NCBI GenBank assembly: GCA_910586195.1 | Contig: CAJUHO010000001.1 | Coordinates: 37,327 to 101,326 of the forward strand | Direction of reading: 5' to 3' | Origin: an uncultured Bacilli bacterium | GTDB taxonomy: Bacteria > Bacillota_I > Bacilli_A > RF39 > UBA660 | DNA: 64,000 nt | Shown here: positions 26,110-36,797 of the stretch, in pieces | Numbering within the stretch: the first letter of the stretch is position 1 | Layout of the letters: every line of letters starts with the position of its first letter | The notes under the pieces: model-generated | Databases searched by the model: none | Told to the model about the DNA's origin: nothing | Seen by the model: the letters and a program-made list of their open reading frames with translations, nothing else | Translations under genes and position numbers: made by a program

Positions 26110-28641
26110 ATGGCAAGAAAAAAAACACAGACGCAAGAAGTAATTGAAAAGATTTTTGACTATACCCTAGAAGATATTATGGGGGAACGTTTTGGAAGTT
26201 ATTCTAAATATATTATCCAAGATCGTGCCATTCCTGATGCTAGAGATGGACTAAAACCAGTACAGCGACGAATTTTATACTCTATGCATAAAGAGAAAAA
26301 CACTTATGATAAAGGATATCGTAAAAGTGCCAAAACCGTAGGGGATGTTATTGGTAATTATCATCCTCATGGTGATACGTCTATCTATGATGCCATGGTA
26401 AGAATGAGTCAACCATGGAAGACTAGACTTCCATATATTGATATGCATGGTAATAATGGTTCTATTGATGGGGATAGTCCTGCTGCTTATCGTTATACAG
26501 AGGCACGTCTTTCTAAAATTAGTAATGAAATGCTTCGCGATATAGAAAAAGATACGGTTGAGTTTGCGCCTAACTTTGATGATACTACGGTAGAACCAAC
26601 TGTTTTGCCAGCGCGTTTTCCTGCACTTTTAGTCTACGGTGCCCAAGGGATATCAGCAGGTTATGCTACTAGTATTCCTCCTCATAATTTAAATGAGATT
26701 ATTGATGCGACAGTTTATCGAATTGATCATCCAGAATGCAGTTTGGATGATTTGATGAAATATGTTAAAGGACCTGATTTTCCGACTGGTGCTATTATAG
26801 AAGGAATAGAGGGAATTCGTGATGCTTATAAAACAGGACGTGGACGAATTATCGTAAAAAGTAGATATGAATTTTTAGAAGAGAAGGGAAAGACTTCTTT
26901 AATAATTACAGAAATTCCTTTTGAAGCGAATAAGGCACAGATTGTTAAAAAGATGGACGATATTCGTATTGATAAAAAAATAGATGGTATCATAGAAGTT
27001 CGAGATGAATCTGCTGCTGATGTGCGAATTGTAGTGGATCTTAAAAAGGGTGCTAATAAGGACTTGATTGTTGCCTATTTATTAAAAAATACAGATATGC
27101 AAATTAGTTATAACTTTAATATGGTATCTATTGTCAATCGTCGTCCTAAATTGTTGGGCTTGGAAGGAGCCTTGGACGCTTTTATTGTTCATCAGCGAAA
27201 TGTTGTAAAAAGGCGTACAGAATTTGATCTTCGTCATGCGAAAGCTAGATATCACATCGTAGAAGGATTAATTAAGTGTATTTCTATTTTGGATGAAGTG
27301 ATAAAAACAATAAGGGAATCAAAAAATAAAGCCGATGCCAAAACGAATTTAATGGAAAAGTTTGCCTTTAGTGAGGCCCAAGCAGAGGCTATTGTTACAT
27401 TACAACTTTATCGCTTAACGAATACAGATGTTGTTCAATTAGAACAAGAGATGGAAAATCTTAGAAAAATCATTGAAGGACTTACAGCAATCCTTGGTAG
27501 TGAGGATGTATTAAAATCTGTTATGAAAAAAGATTTAAAGGGTGTAAAAAAGGATTATCCAACACCACGCCTTACTGATATAAAAGAAGAAATTACAGAG
27601 TTAAAAATTGATACTACAGCTATGATTCCGAAGGAAGATACCATTGTTATGGTAACCCATGATGGTTATATTAAAAGGTCTTCTCCTAGAAGTTATGCTT
27701 CATCAACAGAAGAGTCTGCTTTAAAAGAGAATGATTATGTGATAGGACTATATGAGATGAATACAGCAGATACACTATTATTGTTTACATCACTTGGAAA
27801 TTATCTCCATATTCCTGTTCATATGATTCCAGATTTAAAATGGAAAGATATGCCTAAACATGTTAGTAATATAATTTCTATAGGTGAAGAGGAAAATATT
27901 ATTTCATCACTTCCTGCTTATGATTTTTCTAGTGATATGCGAGTAATTTTGGCTACAAAAAATGGAATGATTAAGCGTTGTAATCTGAAAGGTTTTAAAT
28001 TACAACGGTATTCTAAGCCAGCGTTATGTATGAAATTAAAAGCAGATGATGTATTGGTCGCTGTATGTTATGAAGAAAAACCAGATATTCTTCTTAGTAC
28101 CAATCAGGCTTATGGTCTTGTTTTTGCCGCCTCAGATGTACCAGTAGTAGGGGTAAAAGCAAGTGGTGTAAAAGGAATTACTTTAAAAGGGGATGAGGTT
28201 GTTTCCCTTAATAGTCTAGATTATCATGAAGATGGGTATGTAGCAGTAGTAACAGATCGTGGAACAGCAAAGCGCTTACATATTCATGAACTAGATTTAT
28301 CTACTAGAAGTCGTAGAGGACTACTACTTCTTCGTGAGGTAAAAACAAATCCTTATCGTGTTATTAAAACCTTTGTAATAGATGCTAAAAGACAACTTGG
28401 TCTTCGTAATGATACAATTCATTATGTTAAATCTGTGGAATTACCAATACTAGATCGTTATTCAACTGGTAGTCAGGTTATAAAAGGACTCTTAACAGAC
28501 GCTTTTGTAGTTTTGGAACTACAAAAAAAAGATGATTTATTACAGCAACAGTCACCAGTAGAGGTTATACAAAAAAAGAAGACGATTTCTTTAAAAGAAA
28601 TTGATGATAAACTTATGACTATAGATGATTTTCTAAATTAG
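26110..28641 (+). CDS. parC: DNA topoisomerase IV subunit A
   Basis: This 843-residue breakage-reunion subunit has the winged helix DGLKPVQRRILYSMH. The catalytic tyrosine is Y129 in AAYRYTEARL, and a C-terminal beta-propeller carries several KRxxxxxF-type blades. The quinolone region reads HPHGDTSIYDAM, with Thr and Asp where S. aureus ParC has Ser80 and Glu84. This may be natural lineage variation. It forms a heterotetramer with ParE. Downstream lies a broken P-loop gene. Confidence 0.93.
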   Translation: MARKKTQTQEVIEKIFDYTLEDIMGERFGSYSKYIIQDRAIPDARDGLKPVQRRILYSMHKEKNTYDKGYRKSAKTVGDVIGNYHPHGDTSIYDAMVRMSQPWKTRLPYIDMHGNNGSIDGDSPAAYRYTEARLSKISNEMLRDIEKDTVEFAPNFDDTTVEPTVLPARFPALLVYGAQGISAGYATSIPPHNLNEIIDATVYRIDHPECSLDDLMKYVKGPDFPTGAIIEGIEGIRDAYKTGRGRIIVKSRYEFLEEKGKTSLIITEIPFEANKAQIVKKMDDIRIDKKIDGIIEVRDESAADVRIVVDLKKGANKDLIVAYLLKNTDMQISYNFNMVSIVNRRPKLLGLEGALDAFIVHQRNVVKRRTEFDLRHAKARYHIVEGLIKCISILDEVIKTIRESKNKADAKTNLMEKFAFSEAQAEAIVTLQLYRLTNTDVVQLEQEMENLRKIIEGLTAILGSEDVLKSVMKKDLKGVKKDYPTPRLTDIKEEITELKIDTTAMIPKEDTIVMVTHDGYIKRSSPRSYASSTEESALKENDYVIGLYEMNTADTLLLFTSLGNYLHIPVHMIPDLKWKDMPKHVSNIISIGEEENIISSLPAYDFSSDMRVILATKNGMIKRCNLKGFKLQRYSKPALCMKLKADDVLVAVCYEEKPDILLSTNQAYGLVFAASDVPVVGVKASGVKGITLKGDEVVSLNSLDYHEDGYVAVVTDRGTAKRLHIHELDLSTRSRRGLLLLREVKTNPYRVIKTFVIDAKRQLGLRNDTIHYVKSVELPILDRYSTGSQVIKGLLTDAFVVLELQKKDDLLQQQSPVEVIQKKKTISLKEIDDKLMTIDDFLN

Positions 28642-28663
28642 AAGATAAAAGGAGAAAGATGAA

Positions 28664-29033
28664 ATGGAAAAATTATTAATTATGGCATATATGGGGACTG
28701 GAAAAACAATATGATAATGTAGTTGATTTTGACTTTCAAGATTATAAATATATATATGATGAATCAATAAGACATTTACCCCTTGAACAGAGAAAAGGTT
28801 CCACAAGCCTTAGAGTAGAAAACTCTAATTACCCTAAAAACTTTCTTACCGATGCTAAACATTTATTAAATGAAGGGAAAGTGGTTGTCTCTCCCTTTAT
28901 AAGTCATGTATATGCTGCTACAAAAGAAAAGATAAAGACTATTCATCTAATGTTAATATTTGGATGGATGGTTTTTCTTTTGATATAAAATTGGAAAGAA
29001 TTCTTTTTTGTTTCATATACTTTTATAGGTGAG
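28664..29033 (+). pseudogene. remnant of a P-loop kinase-like gene
   Basis: After AAAGGAGAAAG an ATG at 28664 starts MEKLLIMAYMGTGKT, a Walker A motif, but the frame stops at 28712. A second frame from about 28710 continues with DNVVDFDFQDYKY and NEGKVVVSPFISHVY-like sequence. A third frame continues past 28950 (NIWMDGFSFDIKLE). At least two frameshifts or deletions have broken the gene. The layout recalls small P-loop nucleotide kinases of phage or plasmid type; that assignment is uncertain. Confidence 0.7.
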
Positions 29034-29037
29034 AAAT

Positions 29038-29400
29038 ATGTCGAAAGAAAATTTTAAAAATTTTGTAAAAATACATCCAGAGCTTGCCACTCATGTAATT
29101 AATAAAAAAAATACATGGCAGGATTTTTATGAATTGTATGAATTATATGGGGAGTCTAATAATGTTTGGGATCATTACTTTAAAACGAATTTGACAAGTG
29201 TGCCAGCAAAGGATAAGGCATCCTCTATGTCAGAACTTATAAATATGGTAAAGAAAGTGGATTTAGATTCTGTTCAAAAGACAGTGGGAAATTTGCAAAA
29301 GACTATAGGACTATTACAAGATATTGGAATCGGAGGAAGTACAGCTACTAAGACTTCGGGTTATGAACCTCGTCCCATGTATAAGTACTTTGATGATTAA
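29038..29400 (+). CDS. ylbD: YlbD-like spore coat protein
   Basis: The 121-residue protein begins MSKENFKNFVKIHPELATHV and continues KNTWQDFYELYELYGE. These match the first half of YlbD, a predicted coat protein of Bacillus. The C-terminal half is helical, with repeated hydrophobic spacing. The start is ATG 29038 after AGGTGAG; GTG 29029 is upstream of a better site. It abuts ylbE, and the order ylbD-ylbE-ylbF-rsmD is that of B. subtilis. Confidence 0.85.
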   Translation: MSKENFKNFVKIHPELATHVINKKNTWQDFYELYELYGESNNVWDHYFKTNLTSVPAKDKASSMSELINMVKKVDLDSVQKTVGNLQKTIGLLQDIGIGGSTATKTSGYEPRPMYKYFDD

Positions 29401-29621
29401 TGTTTGTCCAAACTCAAATGACCATTCGCCACAATCCCAACCTTTATCGGTATTTACGAGAAAATTCTTATTGGTACAAATACTTAAACCGTTCTCCTGC
29501 TTTTATTAAAGAGATGGAACAAGAGATGAAAAGCCGTTATAAATTGACGCCAGAAGATAAGATGGAAAAATTTTCAAGTCGTCTAGATATGATTACTTCC
29601 ATTATTGATGTTTTAACTTGA
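29400..29621 (+). CDS. ylbE: YlbE-like protein
   Basis: This 73-residue protein contains LYRYLRENSYWYKYLNRSP, the YlbE hallmark (short domain with a YWYR-like core), then a helical tail ending IDVLT. Function is unknown, and conservation is essentially limited to spore-forming Bacilli. Its first codon overlaps the ylbD stop (TAATG), indicating coupling. A hairpin terminator separates it from ylbF. Confidence 0.82.
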   Translation: MFVQTQMTIRHNPNLYRYLRENSYWYKYLNRSPAFIKEMEQEMKSRYKLTPEDKMEKFSSRLDMITSIIDVLT

Positions 29622-29627
29622 TTGAAA

Positions 29628-29655
29628 AAAAGAGTAATTTATGTTACTCTTTTAA
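29628..29655 (+). terminator. hairpin terminator between ylbE and ylbF
   Basis: AAAAGAGTAA (29628-29637) pairs perfectly with TTACTCTTTT (29644-29653). The T run is part of the stem, so termination may be partial. Confidence 0.6.
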
Positions 29656-29665
29656 TGGTGATTAT

Positions 29666-29938
29666 ATGCTTGAGTTATTAGAGAAAATTGATATTTTAAA
29701 AAAGGCCTTAAACGAGACAGATTTAATAAAGAGACTAGAAAGTGCTCAATTAGAAATCCTAAATGATTCCCAACTATATCAAAAAATAAAAAATCGTGAT
29801 GTAGATATTTCTTCAAATTTAAAAGTAGTAGAATATAGAAAAGTAGAAAATGAAGTTAATTTTTTAATACTAGAGATTAATGATTATTTAAAACGAAGTT
29901 TTAAAGAAAGCCAAAGGTGTCATCATGAAAGTAATTAG
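29666..29938 (+). CDS. ylbF: YlbF/YmcA family protein
   Basis: This 90-residue helical protein has SAQLEILNDSQLYQKIKNRD, typical of the DUF964 family. In B. subtilis YlbF acts with YmcA and YaaT in the Y-complex, which promotes competence, sporulation and RNA processing with RNase Y. The start at ATG 29666 follows GGTGAT; the upstream frame opening at 29618 runs through the terminator. It overlaps rsmD by 14 bases. Confidence 0.82.
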   Translation: MLELLEKIDILKKALNETDLIKRLESAQLEILNDSQLYQKIKNRDVDISSNLKVVEYRKVENEVNFLILEINDYLKRSFKESQRCHHESN

Positions 29939-30473
29939 TGGAACGTTAAAGGGACGTACTATTTTGGGATTTCACAATCCTAAGACAAGACCGACTATGG
30001 ATCGAGTAAAAGAATCTCTTTTTGCAATGATACAAGAACAGATTGTAAATAGTACTGTGTTAGATCTTTTCTCGGGTAGTGGCTCACTAGCAATTGAGGC
30101 TTTATCACAAGGAGCAAAAGTAGCATACCTTAATGATAATAATAAAGATGCTATAAAAACGATTCAAAAAAATATTCAAAATTTTTCACTTCAAAGTAAA
30201 AGTATAATCATGAATTATGACTTTAAAAAGACATTAAAAGTATTAAAGGAAAAAGGTGCTAGTTTTGATTTCATATTTTTAGATCCGCCTTATCAAACTT
30301 CTTATATTAAAGAGGCCCTTTTGTTAATTTTAGAGTATCAACTTATAAATGAGAATGGTAAAATTATATGTGAAACGGATTCCTTAGAAAAAGTCTCACC
30401 ATATGACTCATTACAAGTAGTAAAACAAAAGAAATATGGTGATAAGTATATAGTAATTTTTGAGAAAGTATGA
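29925..30473 (+). CDS. rsmD: 16S rRNA (guanine-966-N2)-methyltransferase RsmD
   Basis: This 182-residue Rossmann methylase starts MKVISGTLKGRTI. The TRPTMDRVKESLFAMI substrate block is next, then the SAM motif LDLFSGSGSLAIEALS and the catalytic FLDPPY. It modifies G966 in helix 31 of 16S rRNA. In Bacilli it usually precedes coaD, which is absent here; a pilin-like peptide gene follows instead. Confidence 0.94.
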   Translation: MKVISGTLKGRTILGFHNPKTRPTMDRVKESLFAMIQEQIVNSTVLDLFSGSGSLAIEALSQGAKVAYLNDNNKDAIKTIQKNIQNFSLQSKSIIMNYDFKKTLKVLKEKGASFDFIFLDPPYQTSYIKEALLLILEYQLINENGKIICETDSLEKVSPYDSLQVVKQKKYGDKYIVIFEKV

Positions 30474-30500
30474 TATAAGTATATTAAGGACGATGATACT

Positions 30501-30698
30501 ATGATGAATCAAAAAGGATTTGCCGTTTCGACGATTCTTTATGGAATATTAATTATGGCTATGCTTATTATGACGCTGTTGATTGGCACAATGGCATTTA
30601 CGAAAAAAAGTACTACTGATTTGGTGAATAGTGTAGAAGAAGATTTAAATAAATGTGTAAATCCAGATAGTACCGATTGTACTGCCACATTGCCATGA
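30501..30698 (+). CDS. 65-residue pilin-like membrane peptide
   Basis: The sequence begins MMNQKGFAVSTILYGILI, a short basic leader ending in KG, followed by F and a 23-residue hydrophobic helix. That resembles a type IV prepilin (G/F cleavage site), although the usual Glu at +5 is replaced. The short C-terminal part has two cysteines (KCVNPDSTDC) that could form a loop. It could equally be a plain single-span protein. Next to rsmD, 27 bases downstream. No prepilin peptidase gene is in the window. Confidence 0.6.
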   Translation: MMNQKGFAVSTILYGILIMAMLIMTLLIGTMAFTKKSTTDLVNSVEEDLNKCVNPDSTDCTATLP

Positions 30699-30762
30699 TT
30701 CTTTGAATTAATGTGCTGTTTATGGTTTTAATAAAAATATATGGAAGGTGGAAGGGGTCTTT

Positions 30763-31338
30763 ATGGGTATAGAAGATTTAGTAATAAAGGCGAATCAATT
30801 TAATAGAAGTGAGATTGAAAAGTACAATCCTGATATGAAGTTTCTTTATGAACTGTCCTTAAACGCAGGAATGAAGTTAGCAAAAGAGTATGGTGCAGAT
30901 GAAAATGTTGTAAAGATTGCTTTGGCAATGATGAATTCTAAACTTCCAGAAGCTGCTTATTTAGGAGTGCCAAAAAAACATATAGAAATGGCTGTTTCTG
31001 CTACAACAAAGGTTTTTAAAGATATCGATGGTTTAGATGACAAAATAAAAGAAAATATTATTAAATGTATAGAAGAGCATCATGGGGTAGAAAAATATTT
31101 TAGCATAGAATCAGAAGTTGTTGCTAATGCCGATTGCTATAAATTTGTTCATCCAAAGGGAATTTTATATTATTCTTCGATGTTAGGACGTAGATTTCAT
31201 GACTTTAATAAGGAACTAGAACAGTTAGAGTTCAAATTAAATGAAAAACATGATACGATTTCCTTGCCATTAGTTAAAAATGAATTGGAATCGTATTATG
31301 AATATTTTCAAAAGGCTATTAATGAGGCAAAAAAGTAA
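30763..31338 (+). CDS. HD-domain-like protein, degenerate metal site
   Basis: This 191-residue helical protein resembles HD hydrolases in its later blocks (IIKCIEEHHGVEKYF; EVVANADCYKFVHP). Where the HD doublet should stand, the sequence is KIALAMMNSKLPEAAY, so His-Asp is missing. It may be a catalytically dead HD fold. ATG 30763 after GAAGGGG is preferred to GTG 30748. No partner gene is evident. It lies just upstream of the heat-shock operon promoter. Confidence 0.55.
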   Translation: MGIEDLVIKANQFNRSEIEKYNPDMKFLYELSLNAGMKLAKEYGADENVVKIALAMMNSKLPEAAYLGVPKKHIEMAVSATTKVFKDIDGLDDKIKENIIKCIEEHHGVEKYFSIESEVVANADCYKFVHPKGILYYSSMLGRRFHDFNKELEQLEFKLNEKHDTISLPLVKNELESYYEYFQKAINEAKK

Positions 31339-31403
31339 AAGGCGATGTCTAAGTGATAGATTCTTGGAATTGTTTTTTTATGTAGTTTATTTAGCAAAAA
31401 AAC

Positions 31404-31433
31404 TTGACAAGTGCTAATGTTCAGTCATATAAT
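31404..31433 (+). promoter_or_regulatory. consensus promoter of hrcA operon
   Basis: TTGACA (31404-31409), 18 bases, TATAAT (31428-31433): both hexamers are perfect. Confidence 0.85.
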
Positions 31434-31437
31434 AGCT

Positions 31438-31464
31438 TTAGCACTCATAAATTAATAGTGCTAG
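31438..31464 (+). promoter_or_regulatory. CIRCE element (HrcA operator)
   Basis: TTAGCACTC, nine bases, TAGTGCTAG, against the consensus TTAGCACTC-N9-GAGTGCTAA. The left arm is perfect; the right arm differs at both end bases. It sits right after the -10 box. Another AAGTGCTAA half-site lies inside the promoter spacer (31409-31417). Confidence 0.88.
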
Positions 31465-31475
31465 GAGGCGTTTTG

Positions 31476-32474
31476 ATGGATTTTGTAATAACAGAACGAC
31501 AAAAAAAGATATTAAAACTCATCATTGAAGAGTATATTAAAACTGCGAAGCCAATTGGTTCTAATTTATTATGTAAACGCTTGCATTGCTCATCAGCGAC
31601 TGTTCGAAGTGAGATGGCAACACTAGAGGATAATGGCTTGCTAGAAAAAACACATACTTCCAGTGGGCGAGTACCTAGTGAGGTAGGATATCGATTTTAT
31701 GTTGACCATTTAATGACTTTAAAACAAATGAATGCAGAAGATATGTTGAAGTTACAGATTATATTTAAAAATCAACAGTTAGAATTATCCGATTGTATAA
31801 GTAAGAGTCTGCAAGTTGTCTCAGATATTACAAGTTATGCTACAGTAGTTTTGGGTAGCACTTCTCATGATAATTTATTAAAGAAAATTGATGTGGTTCC
31901 AATTGATGAGCAAAGTATGACAGTCATCGTTGTTACAGATAAGGGACATGTAGAACATAAAAATATTACGTTAGAAAATGTCAGTTTAGAAGAGATTGAA
32001 AAAACAGTAGGTCTTATTAATAATCTAATTGTAGGAACGCCTATTGATGAGGTTAGTAGTAAACTAGAGTTTGAAATTAAACCCATCATTGGTAAATATG
32101 TTGCTCAACATGAACAAATCTATAATGCCTTCTATCATGTGTTTTCTGATTTTACCTCGCCACATACTACGAATGTGGTTGGCAAGAGTAAGTTTTTAAA
32201 TCAGCCAGAATTCAGTAACGTGGATAAAATTAGGCAAGTATTTACAAAATTGGAGGATGAGGATACACTGCGAGAAATTAAACAGGATGATGAGAATAAT
32301 ATTACTATTTGTATTGGAAAAGATAGTAATATTGATGATGATGTAACAGTCATTAAAACGAAGTTTAAAACCGCAACAGAAGAAGGAACATTAGCAATTA
32401 TTGGTCCAAAAAGAATGGAATATGATCGAGTAGTTGCGATGCTAGATTTTATTAAACAGAATATAGAAAGATAG
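31476..32474 (+). CDS. hrcA: heat-inducible transcription repressor HrcA
   Basis: This 332-residue repressor has an N-terminal winged helix (ITERQKKILKLIIEEYIKTAKPIGS; CSSATVRSEMATLEDNGLLEKTHTSSGRVPSE) and a GAF-like dimer domain. It binds CIRCE, with activity set by GroEL in other Bacilli. The open frame begins at 31404, which is the -35 box. AGGAGG at 31463-31468 marks ATG 31476. It leads the operon hrcA-grpE-dnaK-pepF-dnaJ and should repress itself through the CIRCE upstream. Confidence 0.96.
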   Translation: MDFVITERQKKILKLIIEEYIKTAKPIGSNLLCKRLHCSSATVRSEMATLEDNGLLEKTHTSSGRVPSEVGYRFYVDHLMTLKQMNAEDMLKLQIIFKNQQLELSDCISKSLQVVSDITSYATVVLGSTSHDNLLKKIDVVPIDEQSMTVIVVTDKGHVEHKNITLENVSLEEIEKTVGLINNLIVGTPIDEVSSKLEFEIKPIIGKYVAQHEQIYNAFYHVFSDFTSPHTTNVVGKSKFLNQPEFSNVDKIRQVFTKLEDEDTLREIKQDDENNITICIGKDSNIDDDVTVIKTKFKTATEEGTLAIIGPKRMEYDRVVAMLDFIKQNIER

Positions 32475-32483
32475 GAGATGCCA

Positions 32484-34930
<2,447 letters not shown>

Positions 34931-34933
34931 GAT

Positions 34934-34957
34934 AAAGTTCTAGGAAACTAGAACTTT
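34934..34957 (+). repeat. GAAA-capped hairpin between dnaK and pepF
   Basis: AAAGTTCTAG (34934-34943) and CTAGAACTTT (34948-34957) form a perfect 10-bp stem closed by GAAA. The following T run is short, so it is probably a stabilising or partially terminating element that adjusts expression of the downstream genes. Confidence 0.65.
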
Positions 34958-34981
34958 TCGCTGATATGGAAAGGGTAAGAT

Positions 34982-36784
34982 ATGGATAAACAAAAAACAA
35001 GAGATGAAGTAAATAGCGAGGATAGATGGAAGATAGAACTTATTTATAAGGATGAAAATGCTTTTTTTAAAGATTTTCAACAAGTACAAAAGGAGTTAGA
35101 AAAGTTAATAGAACAAAAGGAGAACTTTACAAAAGATTCTAAAAGTTTTGCATGCTTTTTTAAGCAAGATGAGAAAGTCTCTAGGCTTTTAGAAAAGTTA
35201 TATACTTATGCAAAATGTAGAAAAGATGAGGATCAGGCTAATAGTACTTATCAAGAATTAGAAGCCAAAATGACTAATATTTATGCTGAGTATGAAGAAA
35301 AAACAGCTTTTGTTATTCCCGATGTTTTAAAGCTTTCTAAAGATACTGTATTAAAATATTTACAACAAGAAAAAGATTTAGAAAATTACCATCACTTTTT
35401 TGATGTTATTTTTGAAAAAGATGCGCATATATTAGATGAGAATACAGAAAAAGTTCTATCTGCTTACGGTCCCGTGTTATCTTCAGCAAGCACCACTGCA
35501 TCTTATTTGACGAATGCTGATTTGGTATTTAATCCTATTTATGACGGTGAAAAAGAAATTCCTGTGGATCAGGCGAATTATGCCATTCATATTCGTTCAA
35601 AAAATAGAAAAATTAGAAAAGACGCTTTTTTGAGTTTACATGAAGGTTATAAAAAAGTAAAAAATACTTTGACTTCTACTTATACCGCTGTTTTAAATTA
35701 TGATGCTATTACGGCAAGACTCAGAAACTACAAAAGTTCTATTGCGATGTATTTGCAACCAAAGCATATTCCAGTAAAACTATATGAGAATTTGATTGAA
35801 GTGGTTCATCAAAACTTACCTGTTTTATATGATTATTATGATTTAAAAAAGAAAATGTTGGGCTTAGAAGAGTTTCATTTATATGATAGTTACTTATCGA
35901 CTGTTCAAAAAAATGATAAAGAATATTCTTTCGAGGAAGCTAAGAAAATAGTTTTAGAGGCATTGAGTGTTTATGGTAGAGAATATCATGATAAACTGCA
36001 AGAGGCTTTTTCTCATAATTGGATTGATAAATATCCAAATAAAGGAAAAAGAAGTGGTGCTTATTCTATGGGATGCTATGATACGATTCCCTATGTACTT
36101 TTAAATTATACGAATACTTATACAGATGTCAGTACTTTGGCTCATGAATTAGGACACTCTATGCATACTTATTATGCAAACAAAAACAATTCCTATATTG
36201 AAGCGAATTATCCTATCTTTTTAGCGGAAATTGCGTCTACTACTAATGAGCTTTTATTAGGACATTATATGTATCAAAAGGCAGACAGTAAAGCAGAAAA
36301 ATTGAGCATTTTAAATGAAAAATTGGATTTATTTAAAGCATCTATTTTTAGACAAGCTATGTTTGCAGAGTTTGAATATATGGCACATTGCTATGTCGAT
36401 GATAGCAATGTGGCAACAGCGGATTATTTATGTGAGATGTATTATCAATTAAATAAAAAATATTTTGGTGATGGTGTTGTGGTAGATCAGGATATTCAGT
36501 ATGAATGGTTGCGAGTACCACACTTTTATAGCCCTTTTTATGTTTATCAATATGCAACAAGTTTAGCGATTTCTTGTTATGTAGTAGAAAATATTATAAA
36601 GGAAAAAGAGGGGTTTCAAGAGAAGTATATAAAGTTTTTATCTTCTGGGGGAAGAGACTTTCCTCTTGAGGTATTGAAAATCATTGATATTGATTTAACG
36701 GATACTAAGGTGTTTGAAAGTGCTATGAAAGAATTTAAAAATACATTGGAAGAGTTTAAAAAAGTTTATAATGAAATGGAGTGA
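34982..36784 (+). CDS. pepF: oligoendopeptidase F (M3 family)
   Basis: This 600-residue cytosolic zinc peptidase has HELGH at residues 388-392 (TLAHELGHSMHTYYA) and the third-ligand Glu in FLAEIASTTNE. It also carries the typical M3 blocks WKIELIYKDENAFFKD and KRSGAYSMGCYDTIPYVLLNY. It cleaves peptides of roughly 7-17 residues. Its place between dnaK and dnaJ in a CIRCE-controlled operon suggests induction with heat-shock genes, perhaps to clear peptides from damaged proteins. Confidence 0.93.
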   Translation: MDKQKTRDEVNSEDRWKIELIYKDENAFFKDFQQVQKELEKLIEQKENFTKDSKSFACFFKQDEKVSRLLEKLYTYAKCRKDEDQANSTYQELEAKMTNIYAEYEEKTAFVIPDVLKLSKDTVLKYLQQEKDLENYHHFFDVIFEKDAHILDENTEKVLSAYGPVLSSASTTASYLTNADLVFNPIYDGEKEIPVDQANYAIHIRSKNRKIRKDAFLSLHEGYKKVKNTLTSTYTAVLNYDAITARLRNYKSSIAMYLQPKHIPVKLYENLIEVVHQNLPVLYDYYDLKKKMLGLEEFHLYDSYLSTVQKNDKEYSFEEAKKIVLEALSVYGREYHDKLQEAFSHNWIDKYPNKGKRSGAYSMGCYDTIPYVLLNYTNTYTDVSTLAHELGHSMHTYYANKNNSYIEANYPIFLAEIASTTNELLLGHYMYQKADSKAEKLSILNEKLDLFKASIFRQAMFAEFEYMAHCYVDDSNVATADYLCEMYYQLNKKYFGDGVVVDQDIQYEWLRVPHFYSPFYVYQYATSLAISCYVVENIIKEKEGFQEKYIKFLSSGGRDFPLEVLKIIDIDLTDTKVFESAMKEFKNTLEEFKKVYNEME

Positions 36785-36797
36785 GGTGACATAAAAT

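Noticed and set aside
31404..31475. Longer N-terminus for HrcA
   Set aside because: The putative TTG start is the -35 box of the promoter, and CIRCE lies within the extension.
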